The notes under the pieces: model-generated
Told to the model about the DNA's origin: nothing
The model's input: only the letters and a program-made list of their open reading frames with translations
Databases searched by the model: none
In this document: positions 22,414 to 34,370 of the stretch, piece by piece
How positions within the stretch are numbered: position 1 is the first letter of the stretch
Layout of the letters: every line of letters begins with the position of its first letter
Position numbers and translations under genes: made by a program
Assembly (NCBI GenBank): GCA_029959085.1
Contig: JARWIR010000010.1
Span: 9,569,001 to 9,633,000 of the forward strand
Direction of reading: 5' to 3'
Source of the DNA: Nemophila menziesii
Taxonomy: Eukaryota; Streptophyta; Magnoliopsida; Boraginales; Hydrophyllaceae
DNA length: 64,000 nucleotides

Positions 22414-22720
22414 TATTAAGTTTAAATATGATACATCATCATGTGAGGTTTCTGTAAATTTAACTTAGGGAGTAAAATCATAAAATATTTATGTATAATA
22501 ATTTTTTAGATTGTAAAATATGTTCAATAAATTAATGATGATATACACAAATTATCAGGATTATATTTTCATTACATATAGAATCAATAAAACGTATGTT
22601 ATCTACGTTATGCTAATTTTATATAATGATCAAATCTGATTTGGATTGTTTGACGATCAAACTAGAATTCTAATTCTAACTTTACTAAACGTCTTTTTAA
22701 TCGTTGATTACCATCATACA

Positions 22721-24925
22721 ATATTAAATAAGTTTAGTTAATATAATTTAGAGCAAGGTGGATGTCACCCAAATTTGAACCTCCCATTTATCACTTTTTA
22801 CTTGGACCAATCATAAAAAGAGGGAAAATGATAAATAGGGAAAAAGAAATCATACGATTGATTTGTTTAAAATTTACTTAAGAGGTGATAAATGAATGAT
22901 GTGGTTTAGGGATATATCTAGCATTATTATGTAATTTAAGTTAATTGATGGAAAAATTTAATTAACAAAATTATTCTAGAATACAATTTCTCTAATAGGA
23001 CCAAAGGTAATTCAAAATTCAAACTTTATATTGAAATATATAGTCTAAAATAACAATATATATATATAGAAAAGTAATATGGTGTACTATTTTATACCCT
23101 TCCATAATATAAATTAAATAAAATAAGATAAAAAATAAATAAATATTTATTTGTAATCAAATGACACCTTATAATGCAGCTGTATGAGAGTGGAATAAAA
23201 TATAATTTTTTAAAAGAAAAAAACATTGTTATTAATTTTTAAGACCTCAAAATAGGAGATGATACATGGATGAATCAAAAAGGGTGATATATATCTTTAT
23301 CCCAAGAAAAAGTATCACAACAATACCTAATCTCATGTATAAGGTTCCAGTCAAGTTTAAATTTAATGGGGTTGTTAAGAAAATGTATTAAAAATTCTTT
23401 CATGAGTCTAAATATAAATATTTTAGATATTGAATACCCAACTTCAAGATTTAAAGCCCAAATACATTATTTATTTATTTTATTTTTGGACGGAAAGAAA
23501 TTTCAAAAAATTAAATTATGATATATCAAAATATTTAATAAAACTAAAAAAGCCTCCATTTCTTTAATAATTTTTTATAACTTATCTTTTTTGTCAATAA
23601 CCTGGGTTTCAACTAAACCCTAACATTTTAAGAGTTAACAAAATCCATTTTTAACCAAATTAACACATTGAGATCATAATCCTAATCCTACAATTTTTTT
23701 TCGAGATTTGCAATCCATTAAAAAAGACAAATACCAGGTAAAGTATTATCATATTTAGATTTTCGAAACTTTACATTATTCTGTTATATGTTTAATTTTA
23801 TTTAAAACTTAATTTGTTCACAGAGTTGATGTTATGAATGTGTGAATTTCAAATCTAGATAATAGATCTTTAAAATTACCATATTTTAAAACTATATAAA
23901 TTTTTCACCGTTCGTCTCAATTTTTAATTTTACATTCAGATTTGTAGGGGAAGCAATAATTTGGTTAAAGTTGTGCATATCTGTATAATTTTAGAAGTGT
24001 TATATATTCTACAGTTGGCCTAACTTATAATTACAATTTGGCTTATTATTAGTATTTTGTTGTTCTTCTTCTTTCTTTTGTATGGTGGCTATATCAATGT
24101 TATTTTGATTACTTTTAATTTTTAAGAAAGTCATATATTGAAGAAAATATTTGCTCCTATTCTAAATTTTTATTTCAATAATTTGTATCTTTAAATCTGT
24201 ATTCAAACCAAATTAATTAATGATACTACTTGGTGGCTTTACTTTGTTATTAGAAAATAGATTTCTTAAGTTTTGTATTATTATCTGACTTTCGAGATGG
24301 TTTTCATTCCAGGGAAAGATTTTTTACAAAAAGTTCATGCTCACAGGGCATCTGTGGAAAAGGGAAGTAGTAAAAGGATCGGAAAAAAATACATAATAGT
24401 AAATTATTTTCATCCCATTCTTTAGGGTATTCAACTACTTTCTCTGATACTTGCAACCTAATTAACTTCTAAGCCTCTGGTTCCTATCGATGTCCCCCTT
24501 CTCTATTGCCTTTAAACACCAATTCAATAAAACCAATCCAATTACACTTGTAACTGTCATTATTACAGTAAGACTGAGTGAATAACAGACTATAAATATT
24601 ACAAACATCATGTTTGTGTAGTTTAATTGTTTTTATATATACATTATGGTGTCATACGGAAATATACTTATTATAAATATAGAGAAACAGTTAATTATAT
24701 TCAATTGAGAAAAAATTTCAAGTTTTGAGGACTAAGTGCATATATATATAATTTGTGTATATATATTATGGTTCTGTACCTTTTCCTATATTCAACTTGT
24801 AATTTCATGACAGCATTCAGCTACTTCATGTCGGGCATTTACAAATAGGTTAAAATTTAATATTTAATATATATTACGAATATAGTCTGTGGTAAGTAAA
24901 ATTCGTATATTATATACTACTTCAA
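22721..24925 (+). repeat. Segment 'a': upstream region of the TOPLESS-like gene
   Basis: About 2.2 kb immediately upstream of the TOPLESS-like gene recurs, diverged, at 28827-31041 (segment b) in the same orientation ~6.1 kb away. Matching landmarks appear throughout: ATATTAAATAAGTTT at the start, CACCCAAATTTGAAC, TAATAGGACCAAAGGTAATTC, GAGTTGATGTTATGAATGTG, CAAACCAAATTAATTAATGA and TATACTACTTCAA at the end. It probably holds the promoter and leader of the gene. No clear TATA box can be fixed in such AT-rich sequence. Confidence 0.85.
24297..24425 (+). CDS. Small ORF in the gene's upstream region
   Basis: A 42-codon frame (MVFIPGKDFLQKVHAH start) ending at TAG. The aligned part of segment b (about 30449) keeps the ATG and the frame across a 6-base deletion, but has an internal TGA, and its aligned stop is TAA. 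Unit 2 has TAC instead of TAG, extending the frame to 52258. This could be an upstream ORF, a lost 5' exon of the gene, or chance. No splice from it into the first coding exon was found that I would defend. Confidence 0.25.
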   Translation: MVFIPGKDFLQKVHAHRASVEKGSSKRIGKKYIIVNYFHPIL

Positions 24926-25103
24926 CATTTGTTTATTATATTGCATTCTATTTCATTAAATTTACCAATTGTTTTATATATTTCATTTATCCAATTCTAC
25001 ACTATTCAATTTTCCATTTATATTGCACTGTTATTGTACAATAAATAATTTTTTATTGATGAATAAAATAAAATATTAGACTTGCAGAACAATATCAGAT
25101 AAG

Positions 25104-28053
25104 ATGCAAGGCTCGGATAAAGAAAGGTATATGAAGGCATCACAAATGTAATTAGTATTGAACTTTCCAAATGTAATCCTTTACCTCTAGATATGTGTGA
25201 TTTATTTTAACTTAAAGTAAATGTTGTTTCTAGACATGGACGAGGATCAAACACTTATTTCGCCAAAAAGCAAGTTGAAAACTTTATAGTGGATGGAAAA
25301 TGGGACGAAGCCGAGCTAATCATAAAAGATTTTATTGAATTTAAATTTTGTTTATCAAAAATGAATATCTTATTTGTAATCAGGAAGCAAAAGTACATTG
25401 AAGCACTCGAAGAGTATAATATACTTAAAGACTTTTACTAATTTTTGTCAACTAATGTTCTTTTGCCAATTAATATATGTTGCATTTTTGTAGGGAAGAC
25501 GCCCAAAAGGCATTCAACATTCTTGATAATGACTTCGACATATTTCCATTTCACAAAGATGAGATTGAAAAGCTTTCGAAATTAATGCCTTTAAATAATT
25601 CTCGGTATATTCTTCTACATTTGTTAAATATATAAAATTTTATTTGTTCGATGTTGAGACAATCTCACAAACTCCTTTCATATAGTGTTTTCTTTAGTGC
25701 CTTTTATAATGATCAACTAAAAGGTTATACATTTATTTTCTTTTACAGGAAAAGTAGAAAAGGTTTTAATGTTAATGAAATAATTAAGATGCGAAGAAAC
25801 CTAGTTGACAAGCTCCAAAAGTTATTAGAACAATGTATATACTTCAAAGAAAATGTTGACTTCAAAAACTTTGAAAGTATGGGATCACCATCTTCCATTA
25901 ATTCTCAGTTAGACACAAATAAAGGTAACATAGAAACATGTAGTCATTATTACGTTTTAACATATATATTACTTTGATATTGTTACCTTAATATAATATC
26001 TCTTTCATTGTAGTCATTATAGATTATCTACCAGATATTATAGTAAACACTTTCAAAGTTGTCGAAACCATCACGAGCTTAGATTTTCATCCAACTGAGA
26101 CAACAAAACTTCTTGGTATGTATATAAACTATATAGTCACGAAATTAAGTTCTTATAACATGAAATTAGTAAACTTATATTATGCTATTTTGAAACAATC
26201 TTGGTTTTCATCTTTAGTTGGCACAAGCAAAGGAAATGTGGCTCTCTGGGAAACTATTGCAGGAAAAAAATTATATTCTAATACTGTGACAATTCATCAC
26301 AAAAATAATCTTGAGGTATTACTTTTATAATCTCGTGATTTGTTTATGCAATTTCATTTATTTTATATATATACACAAATGAACAAAAAAATCAAATTTT
26401 TTTCAATCGAAATGTTCCAGGGTATTTCATGTACTGACGTGGTGGTACCAATTAGCCTTGTGAAATGGAATGAAGATGGATATATATTTGGTATGATACC
26501 GTAACACTGCCATTTCTTCTATTATATTACATTTTTCGTTGACCTATAAAGTAATTTTTATTAACCAGGAGTTACATATAATAATTACGTGCGCATATAT
26601 ACATGTCATGGAAGAAGCTATTATGATAATGAGTTGGAGGTAATAATTTAGGATAATTTAAAAGTATGAAAATTAATTAATTTAAATTTTTTACTTTGTT
26701 CATCTTATATGGATGCTCAACTTTCTTTAGATAGAAGCGCATGAGGGACATGTCAATGATCTTACATTCATCTATAATAAAGGAAACACTTTTTTTATAA
26801 CATGTGGCGATGACAAAAGAATAAAGGTATTTTATTTACCATAATCTTAGTTATATAATTTCTCAATATTTTTCTCAGGTACTAATTTTCACTTTTAATG
26901 ATGTTTCTCGTAGATATGGGATGTTGCATCAGGAGCCTTGGAATATCAAATAGAAGGTCATGACTCGCCAGTTAATTTCATCTGTGTTCACAACCAAGTT
27001 AGTTCTTACCACCTTTTAAAAATGATACATGTAATTTATTCGTCAATATTTCTTTTAGTTTTGCTAATAGAGAGGAATTTTGTTAAACCACTCAAAATAT
27101 ATCCAATAGTTATCTTCAAAATTATATTTGTTCTAAATAATTACTTATAGGACACATGTAAAATTGTGTCTGCCTATAAATTATGATAAAACATATAATT
27201 TACTAATTTATGCTGTTCTGGTCAGTTAATTATTTCAGGCTCGTTAAATGGGAAAGTAAAATCATGGGAGTTTAATAACAACATATGCATATCAGAAACC
27301 AGGGTTTCGATTTTGAGTTGTGTAGAAATGTTGAGCAGTGCTGACGAATCAAGGTTAGCTAATGAAACTGACCTTTTGTGCCTAAAATCTTATATTAAGT
27401 ACATAATTCAGTTTTAAACCGGTATCGATAACATTCAATAAAAACTTTTAATTCTTTACTTTAACAATATTAGAAGTATCATTTAACTAAATTTTATTCA
27501 TAAGTTAATTATATCGAGAAATAAATCATTATTTTATCACGAATTGAGTTCTATGTAATATGAAATTATTCAAATACAATCTAGTAATATATTTGCTTCC
27601 TTGAAAACTTATACTTCTTTTTCAATCTTAGGTGTCTTTATCGTTGCATTGGTACAAATGGTGAATCGTATATTGTCGAATTTGATGATTCGAGAATAGT
27701 AGATATGATCTGCGTAGGATCATGTAGGCCTTCTCAAGGTATTTCGAACATTAAAATTGGCAGAAATCAAATCATGGTAGTTGGGAACGAGAACATGCTA
27801 CAATTTTGGAGTTTAAATAACCATTGTCTCTTGACAAAGATAGATATTGGTCAAGGTTGTCCTCCCGTAAGTAATAACTTAGACTTATGTCTTTATTAAT
27901 TTTTATCAATATTCTTAAGAATTTTACTCACCTTCTTTGCAGCACTATGCTATCGTGCGATTCAACAAAGGTGGCAACCTTCTAGCAGTTGCTACAAAAG
28001 ACAATGAGATCACTGTATTTGGCAACAGAAGAGATCTCGAAGATTTGATCTAA
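25104..28053 (+). CDS. Truncated TOPLESS-like co-repressor ('mini-TOPLESS'), 494 residues
   Basis: Spliced gene read by eye. Coding exons: 25104-25126, 25234-25413, 25494-25604, 25749-25924, 26014-26115, 26218-26315, 26421-26490, 26569-26639, 26731-26826, 26914-26997, 27226-27353, 27632-27866, 27943-28053. All 12 introns are GT-AG and the frame is kept (1,485 nt). Residues about 9-135 match the TOPLESS CTLH/CRA region (GKWDEAELII, IRKQKYIEALEE). Residues about 164-494 match its first WD40 propeller (LVGTSKGNVALWE, FITCGDDKRIKIWDVASG, NGKVKSWEF, VRFNKGGNLLAVAT). TOPLESS proteins (~1,100 residues) are nuclear co-repressors that bind EAR-motif partners. This one lacks the LisH helices (an 8-residue start replaces them), the zinc-finger/proline linker and the second propeller. 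The start is the first ATG after an in-frame stop. A diverged but apparently intact paralogue; expression is unproven. Confidence 0.85.
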
Positions 28054-28826
28054 GAAGTTTTTAATTTTCCTTATTTTTTGACTTTATTTTATAATTTAGT
28101 CTCATATGCATTAGACTCTATGTCAATCCATCTTAGACATATTGAAAACATGCCTTTCATTTTTATAATTTCATAAGTATATGTAACATCAAATAATATT
28201 ATTTTTGTGCTTTTCGAGAAATTTGTGCATCAAAATGGATTTTCTTGGATATCTATCTCTTTAATAAAGGTTGGATGGGTAACGTAGAATTGTTTTTTTG
28301 ATATAAGGTTAAAATATGTGTGTTAGGACATTAGAATAATTTTATAGATAATGTTAAAACAAGGAATATGTTTCAAAAATTTATTTGGAAATGGAATTTT
28401 TACTTTTAAAACAAGTACAATGTTGAATTAACTGACACATTCCATAGATATATATTATCTTTACATAATTATAAAACTTTATTGCCAATAATATGACATA
28501 GTTGTGGATAAATGAACCATGTAAAACAACAAAATACACTTAAATTACGTTACGATGATGGAATATAGGTTTAGTTATATGAGCCTAATTTTTACGTAGT
28601 TGAAAGGTAAAATTTCTTTCCTCCTCAAGTGATATGAATTCTTTAATTTGATAATTCATCACATTTATAACTAATTTATGGATAATATATATGTGGCGGA
28701 GGGACCTAGGGCTACTAGGTCAAATTATATTCACTTTCATTACTTGTTGACAATCCCGTGGAGATGATACTCTCGACATGTTGAAATACTTATTTTATCA
28801 CACCTTGGAAGAAAACAACCTAAAAA
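28054..28826. other. Gene 3' flank with an LTR fragment
   Basis: AT-rich 3' flank of the TOPLESS-like gene. At about 28735-28800 the sequence ACAATCCCGTGGAGATGATA...TACTTATTTTATCACACCTT resembles the CCCTGTGGAGACGATACTC...ACTT block near the LTR edge of Athila/Ogre gypsy elements, so a small LTR remnant is likely. Nothing else is recognised. Confidence 0.45.
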
Positions 28827-31041
28827 ATATTAAATAAGTTTTGGTAATATAATCTAATCAATGTCGAATGTCACCCAAATTTGAACTACCCTTTTATCAC
28901 TTCTTACTTGGAATAATCATAAAAAAATTGGGAAAAAATCATATGATTGATATGTTTATAATTTACTTAAGAGGTGATAAATGGATGGTGTGGTTTAGGG
29001 TTATATCCAACATTATTATGTAATTTTTTTCATTGATGGAAAAATATAATTGACGAAATTATTTCAGAATAGAATTTCCCTAATAGGACCAAAGGTAATT
29101 CAAAATTCAAACTTCTTATTCAAATATATAGTCTAAAATAACAAGATATATATATAAAATAAGGAATATTATGTACAATTTTATACCCTTATCTAATGGA
29201 AATGAGATAAAATAAGATTAAGTAAATAAATAAATATTTATTTATAATCGAGTCACACCCACTAATGTGGTGGTATGCGAGTGAAAAAAAAATTATTTAA
29301 AAGAAAGAAACGTTATTTTTGGTGTTTAAGAACTCAACATAGGAGATGATACATTCGTGAATCAAAAAGGGGTAATATATATCTTTATCCGAAAAAAAAG
29401 ACTAACAACAATTGATACCTAATCTCATGTATAAGGTTCCAAATCAAGTTTAAATGCAGTGGGGTTGTTGAGAAAATGTATTAAAAATTCTTTCATGAGT
29501 CCAAATATAAATATTTTTGATATTAAAAACCCAATTTTATAATTTAAAGCCCGAATATATTATGATATATCAATATATTTACTAAAACTAGAAAAATTCT
29601 CTATTTCTTAATAAAAAAATTATTGCTCATCTTTTTATCTATAACATAGGTGTCAACTCAACCCTAACAACATTTTATGTTTTATCAAAATTTATTCTTA
29701 ACCAAATTAACAAGATGGGGTCATAATCCTCATCCTACACAAGTTTTTTCCTAGACTTGCAATCCAATAAAAAGGACAATTTTAAGTAAAACATATCATA
29801 CTTTAGAGTTTTGAAACTCTATATTATTCTATTATATGTTTGGTTTTATTTAAAACATTTTGTATACAGAGTTGATGTTATGAATGTGTGAATTTCAGAC
29901 CTTTTTATACTTCATGAACAGATCTAGATAGTAGATCTTTAAAATTACCATATTTTAATACCATATAAATCGTAATATTCATATTATAGTCTATTTCTTT
30001 CTATATCCATAATATAAATATCTTTTATAAAACAATCGAAGTTATTTTCTACTTTCCACCACACATTCGCCTCTTTTTCTATTTTAAAATTTAGATTTGT
30101 AGTGGAAGCAATAATTTGGTAATAAAATTGTGTATATCTGTCAAATTTATTTAAGTGTTATATGTACTGCTGTTGGCCTAATTTATAATTACAATTTTGT
30201 TTTTTATTAGAATTTTTCTTTTTTTCTCTCTTATTTAGTTTAATGTCATATATTCAGGTTATTGGGATTACTTTAAATTCTTAAGAAAATCATATTTTGG
30301 AGAAAATATTTGCTCCTATTCTTAATCTTAATTTCATTAAAATCCAGCAGTAATAATATATTCAAACCAAATTAATTAATGATACTCCTTGGTGGCTTTA
30401 TTATGTTATTATAATCTCGAGTCTTGTATTATTAGGTGATTTACAGGATGGTTTCCTTCCCATGGAAAGACTTTTTGCAAAACGCTCATAGGGTTTCTAT
30501 GGAAAAGGAAAGCAATAAAAGGATCTGAAAAAAATACATCATAGTAAATTATTCTAATTCCATTATTTAAAATATTCAAATACTTTCTCTGTCATTTACA
30601 ATCTAATTAACTTCTTCCAACACCAATTCTATAAAACCAATTCATTTACACTTGCTATGGTCATTATTACAATGAGATTGAGCTAATATCACACTATAAA
30701 TATTACAGACATCATATTTGTGTAGTTTAAATTTTTTGTATATACATTATCGTGTCATAGCAAAAAAATTCTCATTCTAAACATAAAAAAATATTCTAGA
30801 TCGATTATATTTAACGGAAAAAACCTTTTAAGTTTTGAGAACTTATTGCATATATATAATTCATGTACATATATTAGTATTCTTTACCATTTTCTATATT
30901 TACTTTGAAATTTTCTTACAACATTCAGCTACTTCATAAGCTGCATTGATTAGTAGGTTAAAATTAAAAATTTAATTTATTTTACAAATATAGTTGTGGT
31001 AAGTAAAATTTGTAAAATTTATATATTATATACTACTTCAA
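28827..31041 (+). repeat. Segment 'b': second copy of the gene's upstream region
   Basis: A diverged copy of 22721-24925, collinear over its whole length, with many substitutions and small indels plus a local insertion near 29905-30075. It ends exactly where a LINE A-run begins (31043). The gene body that would follow in a duplicated locus is absent from the unit. Segment b therefore looks like the promoter side of a second TOPLESS-like gene separated from its body by a LINE insertion. Confidence 0.8.
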
Positions 31042-31042
31042 A

Positions 31043-34000
31043 TTTTTTTTATCATCAAATCAAACTTTTTTTATTAAAATAATCAACTTCAAATGTCTTT
31101 ACATGTGGTACTTACAAGCATTAGGCCTAACATGGGAGTAATACCTTGTAAGGCCACTCGACCTAAATAAAATATTAAAACATAAAATCAACTCTGCCCG
31201 ATCAAACTTGAACCACTACATTACTATTACAATTAATAAAACAACTATAAGGATAACTACAAAACATAAGAATTAGCACACTAACTTCTCTACTATCATT
31301 ATACCACTATTTCTCTTTAGACTCCTATCTTTAATCTTTATTTTTACCATTTCACAAATCCGCCCAACAAATTGATCTTCATTCAAACTTACCCCTCCAT
31401 GTTCAATCTCATTTCTTTGCCACCATATAATATAAATATATGAAGTAACTACCAAGCTAACCATTATCTTCATTTCATCACTTGGTAAATTAAGAAACTT
31501 TTTAACTCCTCAAATTCTCTCGGCACCCAACTAATATCACATATCTCCAATATTCTAGTCAATATTCTCTTAGAAAATTAGGACAAAAAGAAAATATTTA
31601 TATTATCTTCACTTACGGCTTTACAAAGACTGCACAAGGGATTAATTTGACACTCCCATTCAAGCATTCTCTGTTTAGTGCCTAGCCTGTTTTGAATAGC
31701 TAACCACGAGATAAAAGAGCACCTTAGAATATTTGCCTTAGCCCATATGAACTTACTCCAATGTACTTCAACTGAGTCTGGGTGATTTGTGATTTTAAAG
31801 AAGGTTTTATTAAAGGAAAAACCTTTTTTATCACTTTCACTCCATAGCTTTTGATCCTCTCTATCCACAAGCTTATAATCTGTAAACTTTGGTAGGATTT
31901 TACCAACACATGGAGGTAATCTCCACCTGTCTCTCCCATAATAAGTTTCAACTGTTATATCACTGTTTAAATTATATTTTTCAAGCTCTATCCCCAATAT
32001 TTGTTGAATATTCCGCCCTTTTAACCATCTATCCCATATCAGACAAGTACTTCTTCCATTATATACTTTGTGAGTTATAAATTCATACGCAATTTTTCTA
32101 ATTTTCATTACCATCTTCCAAATCCAAGTATAATTATATTTTTCTTCCATACTCCAAATATACTTGCTTTTTACTATATTATATTTCACCCACATACTCC
32201 ACAAATTTTGTTTCTGAAAGTACATTCTCCAGAATGTAAATAAAGACAAACTAAATTTAACTTTTCTATACTTGGAATACCCAACCCTCCATTTTCTTTA
32301 CTCATACAAACTTTCTCCCACGCAATTTTTGCCCCTTGAGCACCCTCCATATTTCCTTTCCATAAAAAGCTACTCATAAGTTGATTGAGCTTATAAATAA
32401 CCTGTTTAGGCAAGAGAAAGACTCTACACCTGTATAGAATTTTACTAATGATTATACTCTTGATTAATTCCACTCTACCCAAATATGATAGCAATTTAGA
32501 TGTCCATTGATTGATAGTGCTATAAATTTTGTCCACCAGTTTATTTTCTTCATCTACACTCAGTTTCTTTGAATGAAGTGGGACCCCCAAATACCTAACT
32601 GGTAATCTACCAATTTTAATATTAAGAATCTAAGAAATCTTTTCTTCTATTTCTGAATTACCACAACTGATGTAGACTTCACTTTTTTGAAAATTTATCT
32701 GCAACCCAGAGATTTTTGAGAACAAATTTAAACCTTCCTTCACTATCTTAGCTGATTAAATTTTAGCTTCGAAAAATACTAATAAATCATCAGCGAAAAT
32801 AATGTGGTTAAGCTTCATAACCTCACACTATTGATGATAGTTGAATTATCTTTCTTTTGCGAGGTGTGTAAATAACCCTGTGAATACTTCCATGCACATA
32901 GCGAATAACTAAGGAGAGAGAGGGTAACCTTGCCTCAACCCTCTATTTCTTTTAAAGAAACCACATGCATCTCCATTCACACACAATGAATATGTTGGTG
33001 AGCACACACACATTTTGATCCACTTGATAAATTTTGTTGGAAGATCAAGAGAAATTAAGATGTTAAGTAAAAAACTCCAATTTGCACTACCATAAGACTT
33101 TTGAAGGTCTAAATTGATAGTGCAGTTTGAAACATTATTTCTTCTATCATATCTCAACATTATATCTTGAGCCACCAAGATATTATCTCTAATATATCGA
33201 CCTTCAACATACGCCGCTTGGTTCAAAGATATGACAAAGTTCATTACCTTCTTTAATGTTTTACTAATAATTCTAGACAAAGTCTTGTAAGTTGTATTAG
33301 TACACGATACTGGTCTAAATTTTTTGACATTAGATGGTTTTTTCTCCTTAGGAATTAGAACAATATGCGTCGCATTAACTTTCTTGAGAAGTTTACCATT
33401 ATCAAAACTCTGTTTTATTGCCTTGGTAAAGTCTTCTCCCACCAAATCCTATGTTTCTTTGTAAAAAGCTGAGTTGAGCCCATCAGGGCCAGGACTTTTA
33501 TTAGCATTGATTGAAAATAGAGCTTCTTTCACTTCTTTGTCTGTAATAGGAGCTATAAGTTTTTCTTTTTGATCTTCATTTAATTGTTTACCATAAGCAA
33601 CCTTAAGATGTTACTTGAGCACACTTCCTCTTTTTCATCCTTAGTTCCTAGTAATTGCTTGTAAAAATTTACAAACTCTTCTTTAATTAAGTTTGGATCT
33701 TCAATTACTTCTCCATCATTAGTGATTAGTAGAGAGATATTGTTTCTCGCAATTCTTCCTTTGATAATCCTATGATAATAAGCCGAGTTACAATCTATTT
33801 CATTTTTGAAAATTACTCTAGATTTTTGCTTTAAAACCTTGTGTTGAATTATCATAGCTTCCTCTAATTCAGCACTCAAAGTTCTTTCCTCATGAATATT
33901 ACTTGCATCAAAGCATCCACTCATAATATTCATTTGAACAATACTTAACTGAGCCTTGATCAATTCTATAGTTTCAGAGTTTCTTCTAAAGTATGTATTA

Positions 34001-34370
34001 TTGAATTTCTTCAAAGCAGCTTCTAGTGTTTTTTTGTATCATACACAATGAATACATATAATTTCCATCAATTTTTTACTCCATGCTTGTTTCACCGTGT
34101 CCATAAACTTATCATGTTTAACCCAAGCATCAAAGAATTTGAACTGACTAGCCACTATTATTTTCTTGCTCCCCACAATTATCTTTATAGGGCAATGATC
34201 TGAGGTAGAAGGTGAATGAACCATAACATTAGAAGTCAGTGTGTCAAGACATTTAGTATTTATAAATACCATGTCTATCTTACTTGCTCTAATATTATAT
34301 ACATCACTCTTATTTGTAAATGTATAAAACTGCCCTCCGTAACCATGCTCAAGTAAATTAGAATCTTCAA
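31043..34370 (-). mobile_element. L1-type LINE cut by the unit junction
   Basis: Minus-strand LINE whose 3' A-run (T8 at 31043-31050) is inserted in segment b. Its 5' end is lost at the unit 1/unit 2 junction (34370/34371), inside the endonuclease domain. Frames are long compared with the other LINEs here, so this is a younger insertion. It resembles the C-terminal LINE piece at 21330-22413 (shared FWKM/FWRM and ILWDRWL/LIWDRWL motifs), so both belong to related subfamilies. Confidence 0.9.
31273..34370 (-). pseudogene. LINE ORF2 without 5' end (endonuclease end, RT, zf-RVT)
   Basis: Minus-strand pieces in order: endonuclease C-terminus (34039-34370; GGQFYTFTNKS, ASKIDMVF, STSDHCPIKI), linker (33580-34014), KSPGPDGLNSAFYK at about 33490, RT (32909-33445; LIPKEKKPSNVKKFRPVS, NQAAYVEGRYIRDNIL, NLDLQKSYGSANW, GLRQGYPLSP), FADDLLVFF at about 32790, thumb (32186-32590; YLGVPLHSKK, GGLGIPSIEKLN), then 31578-32249 (IWDRWLKGRNIQQILG, ending with the CSLCKAVSEDN zinc-finger-like part) and 31273-31473. 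Stops and a few frameshifts break it. In motif A the usual KAYD-type acidic residue is Gly (KSYGSANW). No RNase H follows, unlike the 11 kb LINE. Confidence 0.85.

Larger units (their letters stand above)
6572..34370. repeat. Tandem array unit 1 (27,799 bp)
   Basis: The sequence from 6572 recurs at 34371 and at 62157 in the same orientation, with only scattered substitutions and short indels. The left boundary is exact: upstream of TGCACATTGAAC the flank differs completely from the sequence preceding units 2 and 3. It contains two copia relics, a gypsy gag relic, three LINE remnants, gypsy PR-RT debris, one TOPLESS-like gene and a duplicated gene-upstream segment. A head-to-tail arrangement with identical junctions suggests one initial duplication followed by unequal exchange. 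Confidence 0.95.

Noticed and set aside
25651..25977. A stand-alone 108-codon gene
   Set aside because: It is exon 4 of the TOPLESS-like gene read through its flanking introns; a GT-AG model keeps the frame with neighbouring exons.
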